A DNA stretch of 64,000 bases from Shouchella xiaoxiensis (GTDB lineage Bacteria; Bacillota; Bacilli; Bacillales; Bacillaceae_D): positions 62,001 to 126,000 of the forward strand of contig NZ_JAFBCV010000008.1 in assembly GCF_016907895.1 (NCBI RefSeq), in the 5' to 3' direction. Below the pieces are notes generated by a model. That model saw only the letters and a program-made list of their open reading frames with translations, had not been told where the DNA came from and searched no databases. Shown here one piece after another: positions 24,679-34,618 of this stretch. The position numbers and the translations under genes are program-made. Position 1 is the first letter of the stretch, and each line of letters begins with the position of its first letter.

Positions 24679-25476
24679 TCACAGTATTTGCGATAAAAAC
24701 AACTTCGTTCGTTCGTGTTTCGGGTTATTGAACATTTCGCCTGGCGTCCCTGTTTCAATGATTTTCCCTTGATCAAACAAAATAATCCGGTCGGCAACTT
24801 CTTGAGCGAAGTTCATTTCATGCGTTACGACGATCATCGTCATTCCTGTTTTCGCTAGCTCCTTCATGACGTCGAGCACCTCTTTGATCATTTCCGGATC
24901 AAGGGCGGACGTCGGCTCATCAAACAGCATGATTTTCGGCTCCATCGCTAGTGCCCGGGCAATCGCTACCCGCTGCTGCTGGCCGCCTGAGAGCTGCCCC
25001 GGGTACTTATCTGCTTGTTCAGGAATGCCAACGCGCTCGAGCAAAGCGAACGCTTTTTTCTCAACCTTGCTTTTCGCCCATTTACGTACCCACATTGGTG
25101 AGAGCATAATATTTTTCTTAATTGTCATATGAGGAAACAGATTAAATTGCTGGAAGACCATTCCTGTTTCTCGTCGGATCGTATCAATGTTTTTTATCTC
25201 ATTTGAAAGGCTTGTTCCATCGATCGTAATCGTCCCTTGCTGAATTTCTTCTAGCCCATTTAATGTCCGAATAAACGTCGACTTCCCTGAACCCGACGGA
25301 CCGAGCACACAGACGACTTCGCCACGCTTGACGTGTAGCGTGACATCTTTTAGAACATGAAGATCACCAAACCATTTATTGACATTTTCACAATTGATGA
25401 TGTCGTCGCGCTCGGCCAGAGGAATGTCGTGGTCGAATTTGTCCAGCGCGGTTGATACTTCTTCCGTTTGCCTCAT
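24679..25476 (-). CDS. aapP: Aap-type general L-amino-acid ABC transporter, ATP-binding protein
   Basis: About 265 residues. Walker [11 protein letters not shown]-loop [15 protein letters not shown] signature [15 protein letters not shown], Walker [15 protein letters not shown] and the switch VVTHEMNFA are all intact. Family placement is with GlnQ/AapP polar-amino-acid importers, membrane-associated on the cytoplasmic side. Start at ATG 25476 (AAAGGAG upstream); an earlier in-frame codon at 25503 overlaps the permease end. Last gene of a four-gene operon and followed by the bidirectional terminator. Confidence 0.9.
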   Translation of the reverse strand: MRQTEEVSTALDKFDHDIPLAERDDIINCENVNKWFGDLHVLKDVTLHVKRGEVVCVLGPSGSGKSTFIRTLNGLEEIQQGTITIDGTSLSNEIKNIDTIRRETGMVFQQFNLFPHMTIKKNIMLSPMWVRKWAKSKVEKKAFALLERVGIPEQADKYPGQLSGGQQQRVAIARALAMEPKIMLFDEPTSALDPEMIKEVLDVMKELAKTGMTMIVVTHEMNFAQEVADRIILFDQGKIIETGTPGEMFNNPKHERTKLFLSQIL

Positions 25477-25505
25477 TTGAAAAACTCCTTTCGATTCGCT
25501 CACTT

Positions 25506-26717
25506 TTACCTGTCACCAACACCTAATGACCGCTCAACCCTCCGGCTTGTGTAGGAGAGGATCGAGCAGAAGATAAAGAAGACGAGTGCGACAAAGATAA
25601 ACAGCTCCATTTGTCGACCAATAAACTCTGGATTCGCTGCGATATTCCGAGCAATTCCGAGTAAATCAACTAAGCCTACAATGGCAACAAGTGACGTATC
25701 TTTAAAGATCGCAATAAACTGGCCGACCATTGTTGGAATAACCGCTCGGAGCGCTTGCGGCAAGATGACAAAAACCGTTGTGAGCGCTGTGCTCATTCCA
25801 AGCGCATGCGACGCTTCAAACTGCCCTCTTGGTATGGCTTGAAGCCCGCCACGGATATTTTCTGCCAAATAAGCTGCGTTAAATAACGTAAGTCCGATCA
25901 TCGCTCGAGCGATGTGGTCAATCGTTGTCTGTCCTCCGAGTAGTAGGGGCAACATGATTTGCGCGACAAACAAGATTGTAATAAGCGGCACGCCTCGAAT
26001 CAATTCAATATAAGTGATACATGTATATTTCACCGCCGGTAACTTGCTTCGTCTACCGAGGGCAAGCAGCAACCCAAGTGGAAACGAGCAGACAATCGCG
26101 ACGGAGGCGAGCAGCAGCGTTAGCAGGAAACCACCCCAGAGATTGGTGCCAACTGAATTTAATACGCCAAATCCATCGAGCAAGAAAGCCGCAAACGGAA
26201 TAAACACGAGCCAAGCGACTGCCATTGTTTTTTTGGCCGGCTTCAGCCGACCAAGCAAATGCCCCACGCCAATTAGCGCAATCCCCGAACCTAGCCAGAT
26301 TCTTGTTTCAAGCGCCACGAACGGGAGGACAAGGCAGACAAGAAAGAGCCCAGCAAGAAAGAGAGCGAGATGGGTTATAACTCCTTTCCACGTACCTGAT
26401 GATGCACCAAGTAACAAAGCAAATGTTAGCAGTCCCACCCAGATGCGCCATAGCTCAGCAACAGGGTATTGACCGGATAATAGCAGTTTGAAGTTAGGAG
26501 GAATCACGGACCAGTCTGCCGTGACAAACACCCAGTGCAGTACATTGTATACAAGCAGCCCAACTAAGATAACTAAGACCACTGTGAACAAAGACTGGCG
26601 GCAGTTTGTGAACAGATTATCCTTTAACCATGTCGGGACTGATTTACGTTGGCTCGGGGGCGGAAGAGACGAGCCTGCGTTTCCTGTCTGTGGTTCAATT
26701 TGGCTCAACCTTCTCAC
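25506..26717 (-). CDS. aapM: Aap-type general L-amino-acid ABC transporter, permease AapM
   Basis: 403 residues with about eight membrane helices. The C-terminal BPD_transp_1 domain has [18 protein letters not shown] and the EAA loop [20 protein letters not shown]. The long N-terminal extension with three or four extra helices is characteristic of AapM rather than the shorter HisM/GlnP permeases. It overlaps the AapQ gene by 4 bp (GTGA-type coupling). TTG 26708 after AGAGGTGAGAAGG is an alternative start. Forms the channel with AapQ. Confidence 0.88.
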   Translation of the reverse strand: MRRLSQIEPQTGNAGSSLPPPSQRKSVPTWLKDNLFTNCRQSLFTVVLVILVGLLVYNVLHWVFVTADWSVIPPNFKLLLSGQYPVAELWRIWVGLLTFALLLGASSGTWKGVITHLALFLAGLFLVCLVLPFVALETRIWLGSGIALIGVGHLLGRLKPAKKTMAVAWLVFIPFAAFLLDGFGVLNSVGTNLWGGFLLTLLLASVAIVCSFPLGLLLALGRRSKLPAVKYTCITYIELIRGVPLITILFVAQIMLPLLLGGQTTIDHIARAMIGLTLFNAAYLAENIRGGLQAIPRGQFEASHALGMSTALTTVFVILPQALRAVIPTMVGQFIAIFKDTSLVAIVGLVDLLGIARNIAANPEFIGRQMELFIFVALVFFIFCSILSYTSRRVERSLGVGDR

Positions 26718-27886
26718 CTCTCTACCAGTTGCGTATATTTGTTAAACAGGTTCATGAGTAAAGATGTCACTAAACTAAAGAATAAGTAGCAGGCAATCAT
26801 CACGATAATCATCTGAACTGCGCGCCCAGACTGACTTAAAATAATGTTACCGACATAGACAATCTCAGGGTAACCGATTGCGACTGCGAGACTGGAGTTC
26901 TTCGTTAAGTTCAAATATTGATTGGTCATTGGCGGAATTATGATCCGGTACGCCTGCGGGAAAATAACGAGTCGCAAAGCGGTCGATTCTTTTAACCCGA
27001 GCGAATGCGCAGCTTCTCGCTGTCCCTTATTCACTCCCATAATCCCCGATCGGACGATTTCTGCAATGAATGCCGACGTATACATGACGAGCGCGATTAA
27101 CAGCGCACCTAAACTCGGAGAGAGGACAAAACCGCCTATGTAGCTTCTACCATTCGCATTTAATTCAGGAATACTAAGCTCGAAAGGCCCTTGGAACGTT
27201 ACAAGGAACGCGATAAGCATGGCAGCAACAATTGTTCCAGCTAGCCAAATAAACGGATGCTTCTCCGTGCCCGTCTCAATTTGCTGCTTTGTTTTCAGAC
27301 GGTACAACCAAATCGCCGCGACAATCCCAACAACAAGCGCTATTGCCCAAATGAGCGTTGCCCCTGTAGCATCACCCCACGGCATTGCAATCCCTCTGTT
27401 GCTAAAGAAAAGAAATTCGCCTAGATTCACTTCCGCTTCAATTAACGGCAGCGTTAAAAACACGGCTGAGTACCAGATAATAATTTGCACAAGCAATGGT
27501 GTATTCCGAAAAATTTCAACATACGTTTTTGAAACGGTTCGCGCTAGCCAGTTTTTCGAAAGCCTCGCAATGCCAATGATTGTCCCAACGATCGTTGCCA
27601 ATACAATCCCTAAAAAAGCAATGCGCAATGTATTAATAATCCCGACAAGAATTGCTCGTGCGTAGCTGTCGGTTGCACTGTACGAAATTAACTTATCGCC
27701 TGAAATATCAAATGATGCCGTTCGCGTAAGAAATTGAAAATCGAGCGACATCCCCAGTCGGTTCATCCCAACAATGACGTTGTTTACGATAAACGCCAGC
27801 GCGGAAACTACGATTACAACAAAAATGACCTGTAAGGCAACTGCTTTTAGTCGTTTGTCATTCCAAAGCCGCCTCATCGGCTCCAT
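26714..27886 (-). CDS. aapQ: Aap-type general L-amino-acid ABC transporter, permease AapQ
   Basis: About 390 residues from ATG 27886, which has GAGGTG upstream. Polytopic, with the EAA loop GVNKGQREAAHSLGLKES and the typical YTSAFIAEIVRSGI and NQYLNLTKNSSLAVAIGYPE sequences of AapQ. The large inter-helix loop with GRSYIGGFVLSPSLG is also diagnostic. Together with AapM it forms the membrane channel. A hairpin sits between this gene and the binding protein, which probably lowers permease expression relative to the binding protein. Confidence 0.9.
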   Translation of the reverse strand: MEPMRRLWNDKRLKAVALQVIFVVIVVSALAFIVNNVIVGMNRLGMSLDFQFLTRTASFDISGDKLISYSATDSYARAILVGIINTLRIAFLGIVLATIVGTIIGIARLSKNWLARTVSKTYVEIFRNTPLLVQIIIWYSAVFLTLPLIEAEVNLGEFLFFSNRGIAMPWGDATGATLIWAIALVVGIVAAIWLYRLKTKQQIETGTEKHPFIWLAGTIVAAMLIAFLVTFQGPFELSIPELNANGRSYIGGFVLSPSLGALLIALVMYTSAFIAEIVRSGIMGVNKGQREAAHSLGLKESTALRLVIFPQAYRIIIPPMTNQYLNLTKNSSLAVAIGYPEIVYVGNIILSQSGRAVQMIIVMIACYLFFSLVTSLLMNLFNKYTQLVER

Positions 27887-27900
27887 GCCATCACCTCGTA

Positions 27901-27933
27901 TAGAAGGTCTCCCATCGCGTGGCAGACCTTCTT
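27901..27933 (-). promoter_or_regulatory. Intercistronic hairpin in the amino-acid transporter operon
   Basis: AGAAGGTCT-CCA/TGG-AGACCTTCT with a small internal mismatch between the binding-protein and permease genes. It has no T-run on the minus strand, so it is more likely an mRNA-stabilising or partial attenuation element than a full terminator. Confidence 0.65.
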
Positions 27934-27966
27934 TAATTAAACAAGCTTCTCTACTGTCAGTTCGTC

Positions 27967-29007
27967 TTAGCGGAATGGCGGCGAATAATGCAGCCCACCA
28001 TTTGTCCAAAGCTCATTTAATTCGCGTTCGAGGGCAAACACGGTATCCGGTCCAATATGGCGGTCATAAATCTCGCCATAGTTTCCGACTTGCTCAATGA
28101 TCTTCACGGCAAAATCATTCTCAAGACCAATTGACTCGCCAAGCGCTCCTTCGAGCCCTAAGAAACGGCGAATTTCTGGGTCTTCCGTATCCATAAATGT
28201 ATCAATATTCGTTGAATCAATGCCAAACTCTTCTGCTTGAATTGTCGCATATACAGCCCAGTTCATAATGTCGAACCACGCTGCATCGGTTGATTTCACG
28301 ACAGGGGCAAGCGGTTCTTTTGAAATGACATCAGGAAGAATTAGGTGATCATCGGGATTCGCTAATGTATTTAAACGCGCGGCCAGACCTGAACGATCGG
28401 TTGTCCATGCATCAGCACTGCCTGATTCATAGGAATCCAGCACTTGATCCTGTCCGTCAAAGGTTACCGGTTCATAGTCAATGCCCATTAAACGAAACTG
28501 ATCCGCCAAATTCATTTCCGTTGTCGTCCCTGTGTCGACTGCAATTCGAGCACCTTCTAAGTCTTCCAGCGTTTCAATGCCGCTATCTGCTCGGACCATG
28601 ATACCTTGACCGTCATAAAAGATCGTCGGTCCGAAATGAAGTCCCATTGCATCTCGTTCTAATGTGTTCGTCGTGTTTCTAACAAGAATATCGACCTCGT
28701 CCGTTTGCACAGCTGTTAGCCTGTCTTGCGCAGATAATGGACGAAAGGACACAGCATCAGCATCTCCAAAAACAGCAGCCGCAATGACTCTAGCAAAATC
28801 AACATCAAAGCCTTCATAGTCACCACTTGACGTCACGTAACCAAAACCAGGTAGTTCATTGTTTACTCCAGCAATAACCTCACCTCGGTCTAGCACACGA
28901 TCTAATATTGGTGTGCCACCATCCTCAGCACTGGTTTCCTCTCCCCCACACGCGGCTAAAGTCAGCATCGCTACACCAGCGGTTAAAACCATTGCGTACT
29001 TTTTCAT
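27967..29007 (-). CDS. aapJ: Aap-type amino-acid-binding lipoprotein AapJ
   Basis: 346 residues. Lipobox MLTLAACGG (Cys at about residue 20). The mature protein has ILDRVLDRGEVIAGVNNELP, GYEGFDVDFARVIAAAVFG-like and RPLSAQDRLTAVQTDEVDIL sequences, and ends WTNGGLHYSPPFR, the C-terminal signature of AapJ. It captures L-amino acids outside the membrane and passes them to AapQM. GGGGGAG precedes ATG 29007. First gene of the operon, as usual for high expression of the binding component. In Proteobacteria AapJ is periplasmic and soluble, but here it is a lipoprotein. Confidence 0.9.
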   Translation of the reverse strand: MKKYAMVLTAGVAMLTLAACGGEETSAEDGGTPILDRVLDRGEVIAGVNNELPGFGYVTSSGDYEGFDVDFARVIAAAVFGDADAVSFRPLSAQDRLTAVQTDEVDILVRNTTNTLERDAMGLHFGPTIFYDGQGIMVRADSGIETLEDLEGARIAVDTGTTTEMNLADQFRLMGIDYEPVTFDGQDQVLDSYESGSADAWTTDRSGLAARLNTLANPDDHLILPDVISKEPLAPVVKSTDAAWFDIMNWAVYATIQAEEFGIDSTNIDTFMDTEDPEIRRFLGLEGALGESIGLENDFAVKIIEQVGNYGEIYDRHIGPDTVFALERELNELWTNGGLHYSPPFR

Positions 29008-29178
29008 TCTACAAACTCCCCCTATTTGGTTGATATCTGTTGAAACCGTTTTTCAAATTGATTGAAATATCGATCTTTTTATATCATAAACATAGTTCTT
29101 GTCTTCTCGGCGCTTTGTGTCAGGTTATCTATCAATCTTTTTCACTTTCTTCACTAATCAAGTTAGATTTTCTACACA

Positions 29179-29208
29179 AAAAAAACCACCTCGCTAATGC
29201 AAGGTGGG
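29179..29208 (-). terminator. Intrinsic terminator of the hexuronate operon
   Basis: On the minus strand CCACCT/AGGTGG with flanking pairs, followed by eight T residues, about 10 bp after the aldolase gene stop. Confidence 0.88.
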
Positions 29209-29214
29209 AAATTT

Positions 29215-29853
29215 TTAATTTGCTCGCGCTTCTTCTACTTTCGCCACAAACGCAGCAGCCCGTTCTTCTAGTGCCTGCCAGTCTTCTTGCTCGATCAACG
29301 TGTTTTGCAACAGGGCACCTCCTGCACCAACGGCAACTGCTCCGGCTTTAATAAAGCTTGGAATCGTATCGAGATCAACGCCACCGGTTGGCATCATCTT
29401 AATTTGTGCCAGCGGCCCGCTGACGGCTTTAATAAAGCCAGGGCCAACGCAGTCGGCCGGGAAAACCTTAACCATATCCGCGCCCCACTGGGTTGCTTGA
29501 TAGGCTTCGGTTGGCGTAAAAATGCCTGGTATAACCGGAACACCTGCTTTTTTTGCCACATCAATCACTTCTTTTGAGAGTAGCGGCGAGAAGATAAACT
29601 GGGCACCTGCATCAAGTGCAGCCTGTGCTTCTTCTCCATTTAGCACCGTGCCCGCACCAACAAGCGCTTCGTCGCCAAACGTCTGCTTAAGATTGGTAAT
29701 GACTTCATATGGGCGGTCCGAATCAAGTGTAACTTCAAGACCGCGCACGCCGCCTGCGAGCAAGGCTTTGGCAATTGCTTCGGTTTTTTCATACGGCAGC
29801 TTGCGCATTACTGCGCAAACGCCGGAGTCGATTAGTTCAGTTAAAATCGTCAT
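29215..29853 (-). CDS. eda: 2-keto-3-deoxy-6-phosphogluconate (KDPG) aldolase
   Basis: 212 residues, class I aldolase. GVRGLEVTLDSDRPYEVI holds the catalytic Glu. GADMVKVFPADCVGPGFIKA holds the Schiff-base Lys (of VKVFPA), and MPTGGVDLDTIPSFIKAGAV binds phosphate. It splits KDPG into pyruvate and glyceraldehyde-3-phosphate in the cytoplasm, the end of hexuronate breakdown. Last gene of the operon after uxuB with a 26-bp gap. No KDG kinase is present in the window, so the phosphorylation step must be encoded elsewhere. Confidence 0.93.
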   Translation of the reverse strand: MTILTELIDSGVCAVMRKLPYEKTEAIAKALLAGGVRGLEVTLDSDRPYEVITNLKQTFGDEALVGAGTVLNGEEAQAALDAGAQFIFSPLLSKEVIDVAKKAGVPVIPGIFTPTEAYQATQWGADMVKVFPADCVGPGFIKAVSGPLAQIKMMPTGGVDLDTIPSFIKAGAVAVGAGGALLQNTLIEQEDWQALEERAAAFVAKVEEARAN

Positions 29854-29879
29854 ATCGTTCCTCCTGAAATAAGTGAAAT

Positions 29880-30725
29880 TTATACACCAGAATACGCCAT
29901 GAAGCCACCGTCCACAGGTACCGTAATGCCGGTGACAAAGCGAGATGTCTCGTCATCAGCTAGCCAGAGCAGGGTTCCAAGTAAATCATCCGGCTCACCA
30001 AAGCGGCGCTTCGGCGTATGCGCAATGATTTTGTTGGCGCGGTCGGTGAGGGAGCCATCAGTATTCGTTAGCAGATCACGGTTTTGTTCGGTCAGAAAGA
30101 AGCCTGGTGCAATTGCATTAACGCGGATACCCGCTTCAGCAAAGTGAACAGCAAGCCATTGCGTCATGTTGTCAATGCCCGCTTTTGCGGCGCTGTAGCC
30201 GGGCACCTTTGTCATTGGTGATGGTGCCGACATCGATGATAGATTAATAACCGTACCGCCCCGTTCCGTCATCGTCCGCGCAAACACCTGCGTTGGGATG
30301 AGCGTGCCGATTAGGTTTAATCGGAAAACGTGGTCGAAGCCGGAGACATTGAGGTCAAAGAAGGATTTTACCGTCTCATTTTCAAGATCGCCTGCCTCGT
30401 AAAGCTCTTTTCCCGTAATCGCGTCAGGGTGATTGCCCCCTGCCCCGTTCACAAGCAAATCACATTCACCAAATGTATCTCGGACAACTTGGTAGGCAGT
30501 CGCAACACTTTCCTCATTAAGGACATCACAAGCAACCGCAATCGCTTCGCCCCCAGCTGCTTTAATATCTTTAGCGACTTTTTCACCATTTTCCTGCGTG
30601 CGGTTTAAAATCGCCACCTTCATTCCTTGGCGAGCTAGCTCCTTCGCCATTGCTTTGCACAGAACACCGCTACCACCTGTAATGACGGCGGTTTTCCCTG
30701 CTAAACTCTCGTGAATCGGCAGCAT
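29880..30725 (-). CDS. uxuB: D-mannonate oxidoreductase (fructuronate reductase), SDR type
   Basis: 281 residues, classical short-chain dehydrogenase. [19 protein letters not shown] is the cofactor site, LLVNGAGG the NNAG equivalent, [20 protein letters not shown] gives Ser and YxxxK, and [12 protein letters not shown] closes the fold. The long insert [15 protein letters not shown] is typical of the YjmF/UxuB branch. It interconverts D-fructuronate and D-mannonate with NAD(H). It abuts uxuA (0 bp gap), supporting the assignment. The Gram-negative UxuB is an unrelated long-chain dehydrogenase. Confidence 0.85.
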   Translation of the reverse strand: MLPIHESLAGKTAVITGGSGVLCKAMAKELARQGMKVAILNRTQENGEKVAKDIKAAGGEAIAVACDVLNEESVATAYQVVRDTFGECDLLVNGAGGNHPDAITGKELYEAGDLENETVKSFFDLNVSGFDHVFRLNLIGTLIPTQVFARTMTERGGTVINLSSMSAPSPMTKVPGYSAAKAGIDNMTQWLAVHFAEAGIRVNAIAPGFFLTEQNRDLLTNTDGSLTDRANKIIAHTPKRRFGEPDDLLGTLLWLADDETSRFVTGITVPVDGGFMAYSGV

Positions 30726-31799
30726 TTACGCTTCCTCCTTTTGCTTAACAAGTTCATAGGCATCCCATAAGCCCCAGAGATGCATGATGCCAAGAGCGCG
30801 GTCGTACAAGCCGTAGCCTGGGCGGCACTCTTCATTCCAAATGTGGCGGCCGTGATCCGGGCGGGCATAACCGGTAAAACCGTTCTCATGATAGGCTTTG
30901 ACCACATCATCAATCCGGACAGAGCCGTCCTGCGTGCGGTGAGAACTCTCGATAAAATCACCGTTGTCGTAAATCTTTACATTGCGAATATGCGCGAACG
31001 CAATCCGGTCATGGAAACGGCGAATGATTGCTGGTACATCGTTGTTTGGATTCGCACCAAGGGAGCCGCTGCAAAGCGTCAAGCAGTGTGCCGGGCTATC
31101 GGAAAGCGACAAGTAGCGCTCAATGGCTTTTTCACTCGTAATCATGCGCGGTAGGTTAAACACCGGCCATGGTGGATCATCCGGGTGAATCGCCATCTTA
31201 ATGCCTTCCGCTTCCGCTACCGGCAGCACTTCATTTAAGAAATAGCCGAGGTTCTCCCAAACATCTTCTTCCGTCACTGTTTCATACGCTTTTAGCGATG
31301 CTTCAATCGTCTTTAAGCGCTCCGGCTCCCAGCCTGGCATTGTGTAACCCGACGTCGTTGTTTGCTCGATTAGTTCATACGGATCCATCTGTTCGACTTT
31401 AGCCTTCTCATAGAAAAGCGCGGTTGAGCCGTCTTCCATTTCTTTGTACAAATCGGTCCGCGTCCAGTCGAATACCGGCATGAAGTTGAAACAAACAACT
31501 TTGGCACCGACCTTGGCTACTTGGCGCAAGCTTTCTTTGTAGTTTTCGATATACTGGTCGCGCGTTGGTAAACCGAGCTTAATGTCTTCGTGGACATTAA
31601 TGCTTTCTACAACATCAAGATGGAACCCCTGCTTGTCGGCTTGTGCCTTCACTTCCATTACTTCTTCTTCCGTCCACACTTCTCCTGCAAGACGGTGATG
31701 CAACCCCCAAACCAGTCCTTCGACACCGGGTATCTGTTTAATTTGTTCTAAGGATACGGAGTCATTATCTTCTCCGTACCATCTAAAAGTCATACGCAT
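30726..31799 (-). CDS. uxuA: Mannonate dehydratase
   Basis: About 357 residues, full length. MTFRWYGEDNDSVSLEQIKQ and PGVEGLVWGLHH at the start, MAIHPDDPPWP in the centre (metal ligands) and HIRNVKIYDNGDFIESSHRT towards the end are UxuA signatures. The TIM-barrel enzyme removes water from D-mannonate to give 2-keto-3-deoxygluconate, using Mn or Fe. ATG 31799 has a GGAG site. A GTG at 31811 overlaps the site itself. Between the zinc dehydrogenase and uxuB genes in the operon. Confidence 0.95.
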   Translation of the reverse strand: MRMTFRWYGEDNDSVSLEQIKQIPGVEGLVWGLHHRLAGEVWTEEEVMEVKAQADKQGFHLDVVESINVHEDIKLGLPTRDQYIENYKESLRQVAKVGAKVVCFNFMPVFDWTRTDLYKEMEDGSTALFYEKAKVEQMDPYELIEQTTTSGYTMPGWEPERLKTIEASLKAYETVTEEDVWENLGYFLNEVLPVAEAEGIKMAIHPDDPPWPVFNLPRMITSEKAIERYLSLSDSPAHCLTLCSGSLGANPNNDVPAIIRRFHDRIAFAHIRNVKIYDNGDFIESSHRTQDGSVRIDDVVKAYHENGFTGYARPDHGRHIWNEECRPGYGLYDRALGIMHLWGLWDAYELVKQKEEA

Positions 31800-31823
31800 G
31801 ATTTTCTCCACTCCTCTTATCGT

Positions 31824-32840
31824 TTAAAATGTAAGCACAATTTTGCGGACACTCTCTGGCTCTGTTTCAAGCAGGGTGAGTGCATCGGTGATTTCAGTAA
31901 AGGCATAGCGGTGCGAAACAATTGCGGCAGGCTCAATCTCACCTGCTTCTACTTTTGCAATGACCTTTTTAAATTGATCTGTCTGCAATCTTGAACCGAC
32001 AACACGTAGTTCTTTCTTCGTTAACAACAAGGACGGGATCGCTGACGGTGTTTCATTGAAGCCTAGCGTCACCACCGTTCCAGCAACCGAAGCCAGTCTA
32101 ACTGCCTGTTCAAATGTGCCGTGGGTTCCGACTGCATCAATGACAACATTGGCGAGCTCACCGTCGGTTAAACGCTCAATCTCTGCGTCGACATCGACTT
32201 TTGCCGGGTTGAGCACGTGGTCTGCACCAATCGATACGGCATAATTTAGCCTTGTTTGATTAAAGTCTGAGATAATCACGCGCGCACCTTTTTTCTTGGC
32301 GAGCAGGAGACAGGCAATGCCTGTTGGTCCTGCCCCCATAATAAAGACGGTTTCGCCTGACTGCACGTCACCACGGCTTGTCGCTTGGGCGCCGATCGTC
32401 AGCGGCTCAATTAAGGCAGCGGTCTCACTTGATACACGCTCACTAACGCGGTGCCAGTTTTTGCTTGGTGCCTTCATCCATTCACTCATTCCCCCGTCAC
32501 GGTGGACACCAAACACTTCTAGCTCCGTACAGACATTGGGCTGCCCCTTCCGACAAGCGTAACAATGACCACAGTAAGTGATTGGCTCGAGCGAGACACG
32601 GTCACCAACTTGCACAGTCACAACGTCACTTCCAACCGCTTCAACCACTCCAGCTACTTCATGACCAATGATGCGCGGGTAGACGGTGAACGGGTTGCTT
32701 CCGTGATAAATATGAACGTCCGAGCCACAGATTCCAACGCGCTCAACTTTTACTATAACATCATCAGCTGATTCGATAACTGGTTTATCGACTTCAACAA
32801 TATCTAACTTTCCTGGTTCAATCACTTGAATGGCACGCAT
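31824..32840 (-). CDS. Zinc-dependent sugar-acid/polyol dehydrogenase (MDR family)
   Basis: About 338 residues. Catalytic zinc residues are in VGICGSDVHIYHG (Cys) and IIGHEVAGVVE (His-Glu). The structural zinc site is CGHCYACRKGQPNVC (four Cys). The NAD site is FIMGAGPTGIACLLLAKKKG. The GSDxHIYHGxNPF pattern is shared with YjmD of the B. subtilis hexuronate operon and with L-galactonate or L-gulonate 5-dehydrogenases. In this context oxidation of L-gulonate to D-fructuronate, feeding UxuB, is a good guess but unproven. ATG 32840 has GGAGAG upstream. Confidence 0.85.
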   Translation of the reverse strand: MRAIQVIEPGKLDIVEVDKPVIESADDVIVKVERVGICGSDVHIYHGSNPFTVYPRIIGHEVAGVVEAVGSDVVTVQVGDRVSLEPITYCGHCYACRKGQPNVCTELEVFGVHRDGGMSEWMKAPSKNWHRVSERVSSETAALIEPLTIGAQATSRGDVQSGETVFIMGAGPTGIACLLLAKKKGARVIISDFNQTRLNYAVSIGADHVLNPAKVDVDAEIERLTDGELANVVIDAVGTHGTFEQAVRLASVAGTVVTLGFNETPSAIPSLLLTKKELRVVGSRLQTDQFKKVIAKVEAGEIEPAAIVSHRYAFTEITDALTLLETEPESVRKIVLTF

Positions 32841-32864
32841 GAGCTCCACTCTCCTATTCTCTCT

Positions 32865-34136
32865 TTATTCAAATAATCCTGGTAAAAACAGCGACAAGGA
32901 CGGGACAAAGGCGACGATCAGGAGCACAAGCAGCGCTACCCCAAAGTATGGCATTAATTCTTTGACCGTTTTTGTAATTGGTACTTTTGCAAAGGACGAG
33001 GCCACAAATAGGCAGACACCAACAGGCGGTGTTGATAAGCCAATCATAAGCGCAAGGACCATTACAACTCCGAAGTGAATTGGGTCCATTCCGATGCTCG
33101 TTGCAACTGGAAGCAATACCGGGAACAAAATAACAAGCGCCGCAATCGTTTCCATAAACATCCCGAGCACAAGCAACAACAGCACAATTAGTAGAATGAC
33201 GAACACAGGGTTTTCTGTGATTGATAGAATGCCGTCTGCGATTAATAATGGTACGCCTTCACTGACTAAAATCCATCCAAACGTATTGGCAAAGCCAACA
33301 AGCAACAGAATGGAAGCGGTTGAACTAAGTGTATTGACGAGAATTGAAGGAACCAGTTTTACATCAAGTTCACGGTAAACAAACTTTCCGACGATTAACG
33401 CATACACAACACAGACAACGGCTGCTTCCGTCGGTGTAAAGTAACCACCAAGAATTCCCCACAGAATAATGACAACCATTAATAGCGCCCAAAATGCGCC
33501 GAGAAAGCTTTTTCCAACAACGGAGATCGGCTGCTTTTCCCCTTTTGGATACTGACGCTTTACAGAAATGATGTAAGTGACAATAAGAAACCCAACTGCA
33601 AGTAAAATACCTGGAATCGCACCAGCAAGAAACAGATCTCCAATTGAAATACTCGCGAGTGTCCCAATAATTATCATTGGTAAAGATGGCGGTAACATCG
33701 GTCCGACTGTTGATGAAATTGATGTAACGGCTGCCGAGAACCCTGCGCCATACCCTTGCTTCTTCATCGCCGGAATCATTACCGAGCCAATGCTTGCTGT
33801 ATCCGATAACGCCGTACCTGATATACCAGCAAATCCGAGAGACGAAGCGACGTTTGTTAACGCAAGTCCACCACGAATATGACCAACGATGGCATTCGCA
33901 AAATCAATAATGCGGTTTGTAATCCCACCGGCATTCATTAAGTTTCCTGCTAAAATAAACGCTGGAATAGCGAGCATCACAAATGAGTTGATTCCGGCAA
34001 ACATCGTCTGCGGAATCGTCGCTAGCGGCACCCCAGCAACAAGTAAGTAGATAAGGGAAGACAACCCTAAGCTAAAGGCAATTGGAATACCAAAGCCGAT
34101 AAACAATAGAAATAAAACAACAACGAGCAAGGCCAT
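32865..34136 (-). CDS. TRAP transporter large permease (DctM/SiaM-like)
   Basis: 423 residues and about twelve membrane helices. GIPIAFSLGLSSLIYLLV, the FVMLAIPAFILAGNLMNAGG motif, SISSTVGPMLPPSLPMIIIG and GVVMVLALMIGLSTPPVGVC are conserved in the DctM subunit, including the glycine- and proline-rich re-entrant hairpins. It carries the ion-driven transport itself, receiving substrate from the DctP-type protein. Start codon overlaps the small-permease gene (1 bp). The substrate is presumably the sugar acid degraded by the neighbouring enzymes. Confidence 0.93.
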   Translation of the reverse strand: MALLVVVLFLLFIGFGIPIAFSLGLSSLIYLLVAGVPLATIPQTMFAGINSFVMLAIPAFILAGNLMNAGGITNRIIDFANAIVGHIRGGLALTNVASSLGFAGISGTALSDTASIGSVMIPAMKKQGYGAGFSAAVTSISSTVGPMLPPSLPMIIIGTLASISIGDLFLAGAIPGILLAVGFLIVTYIISVKRQYPKGEKQPISVVGKSFLGAFWALLMVVIILWGILGGYFTPTEAAVVCVVYALIVGKFVYRELDVKLVPSILVNTLSSTASILLLVGFANTFGWILVSEGVPLLIADGILSITENPVFVILLIVLLLLVLGMFMETIAALVILFPVLLPVATSIGMDPIHFGVVMVLALMIGLSTPPVGVCLFVASSFAKVPITKTVKELMPYFGVALLVLLIVAFVPSLSLFLPGLFE

Positions 34137-34618
34137 TAGCTCTCCTCCTTCTCTTGGTCAGTGACCTGTTGGTAGCGATCAATGATGTAAACAACCGAAT
34201 AGACCATAAGTAGAAGTCCGAGTAACGGTGCTGCCGCATAAGCATAGACCATTGAAAACCCGAGCGTAGGCGCATAGAAATCTAGACCAAGTCCAGCAAA
34301 CTGAAGACCGTAGCCAAACAACAGCGCTGCAAAAACAAAGATAAGCACGGCAATCACAGATTCATAGATTTTTCGCGTTTTTTCCGGCAATGCCAAAATC
34401 AACATATCAACGCGGATGAACTCTTGTTTTCTAAGGGCAAGTGGTGCGGCGGTGACGATTGAATAAACAAATAAGTACCGAGACAGCTCCTCTGTCCAAA
34501 TAAAGTCATAGGGAAAATAGCGGCTCAAGATTTGAATAATGACGACAAGAAGGAGCCCAACAAACAACAACATCGTCACATAGCCTAAAATGGTATCAAC
34601 TTTTTTCATCGCGTTCAT
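34136..34618 (-). CDS. TRAP transporter small permease (DctQ-like)
   Basis: 160 residues with four membrane helices. RYFPYDFIWTEELSRYLFVY carries the W-x-E-E motif of DctQ subunits. VDMLILALPEKTRK and the last helix LLGLLLMVYSVVYIIDR complete the pattern. It packs against the large permease and is required for transport. Overlaps the receptor gene by 4 bp and the large permease by 1 bp, so the three are tightly coupled. Confidence 0.92.
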   Translation of the reverse strand: MNAMKKVDTILGYVTMLLFVGLLLVVIIQILSRYFPYDFIWTEELSRYLFVYSIVTAAPLALRKQEFIRVDMLILALPEKTRKIYESVIAVLIFVFAALLFGYGLQFAGLGLDFYAPTLGFSMVYAYAAAPLLGLLLMVYSVVYIIDRYQQVTDQEKEES

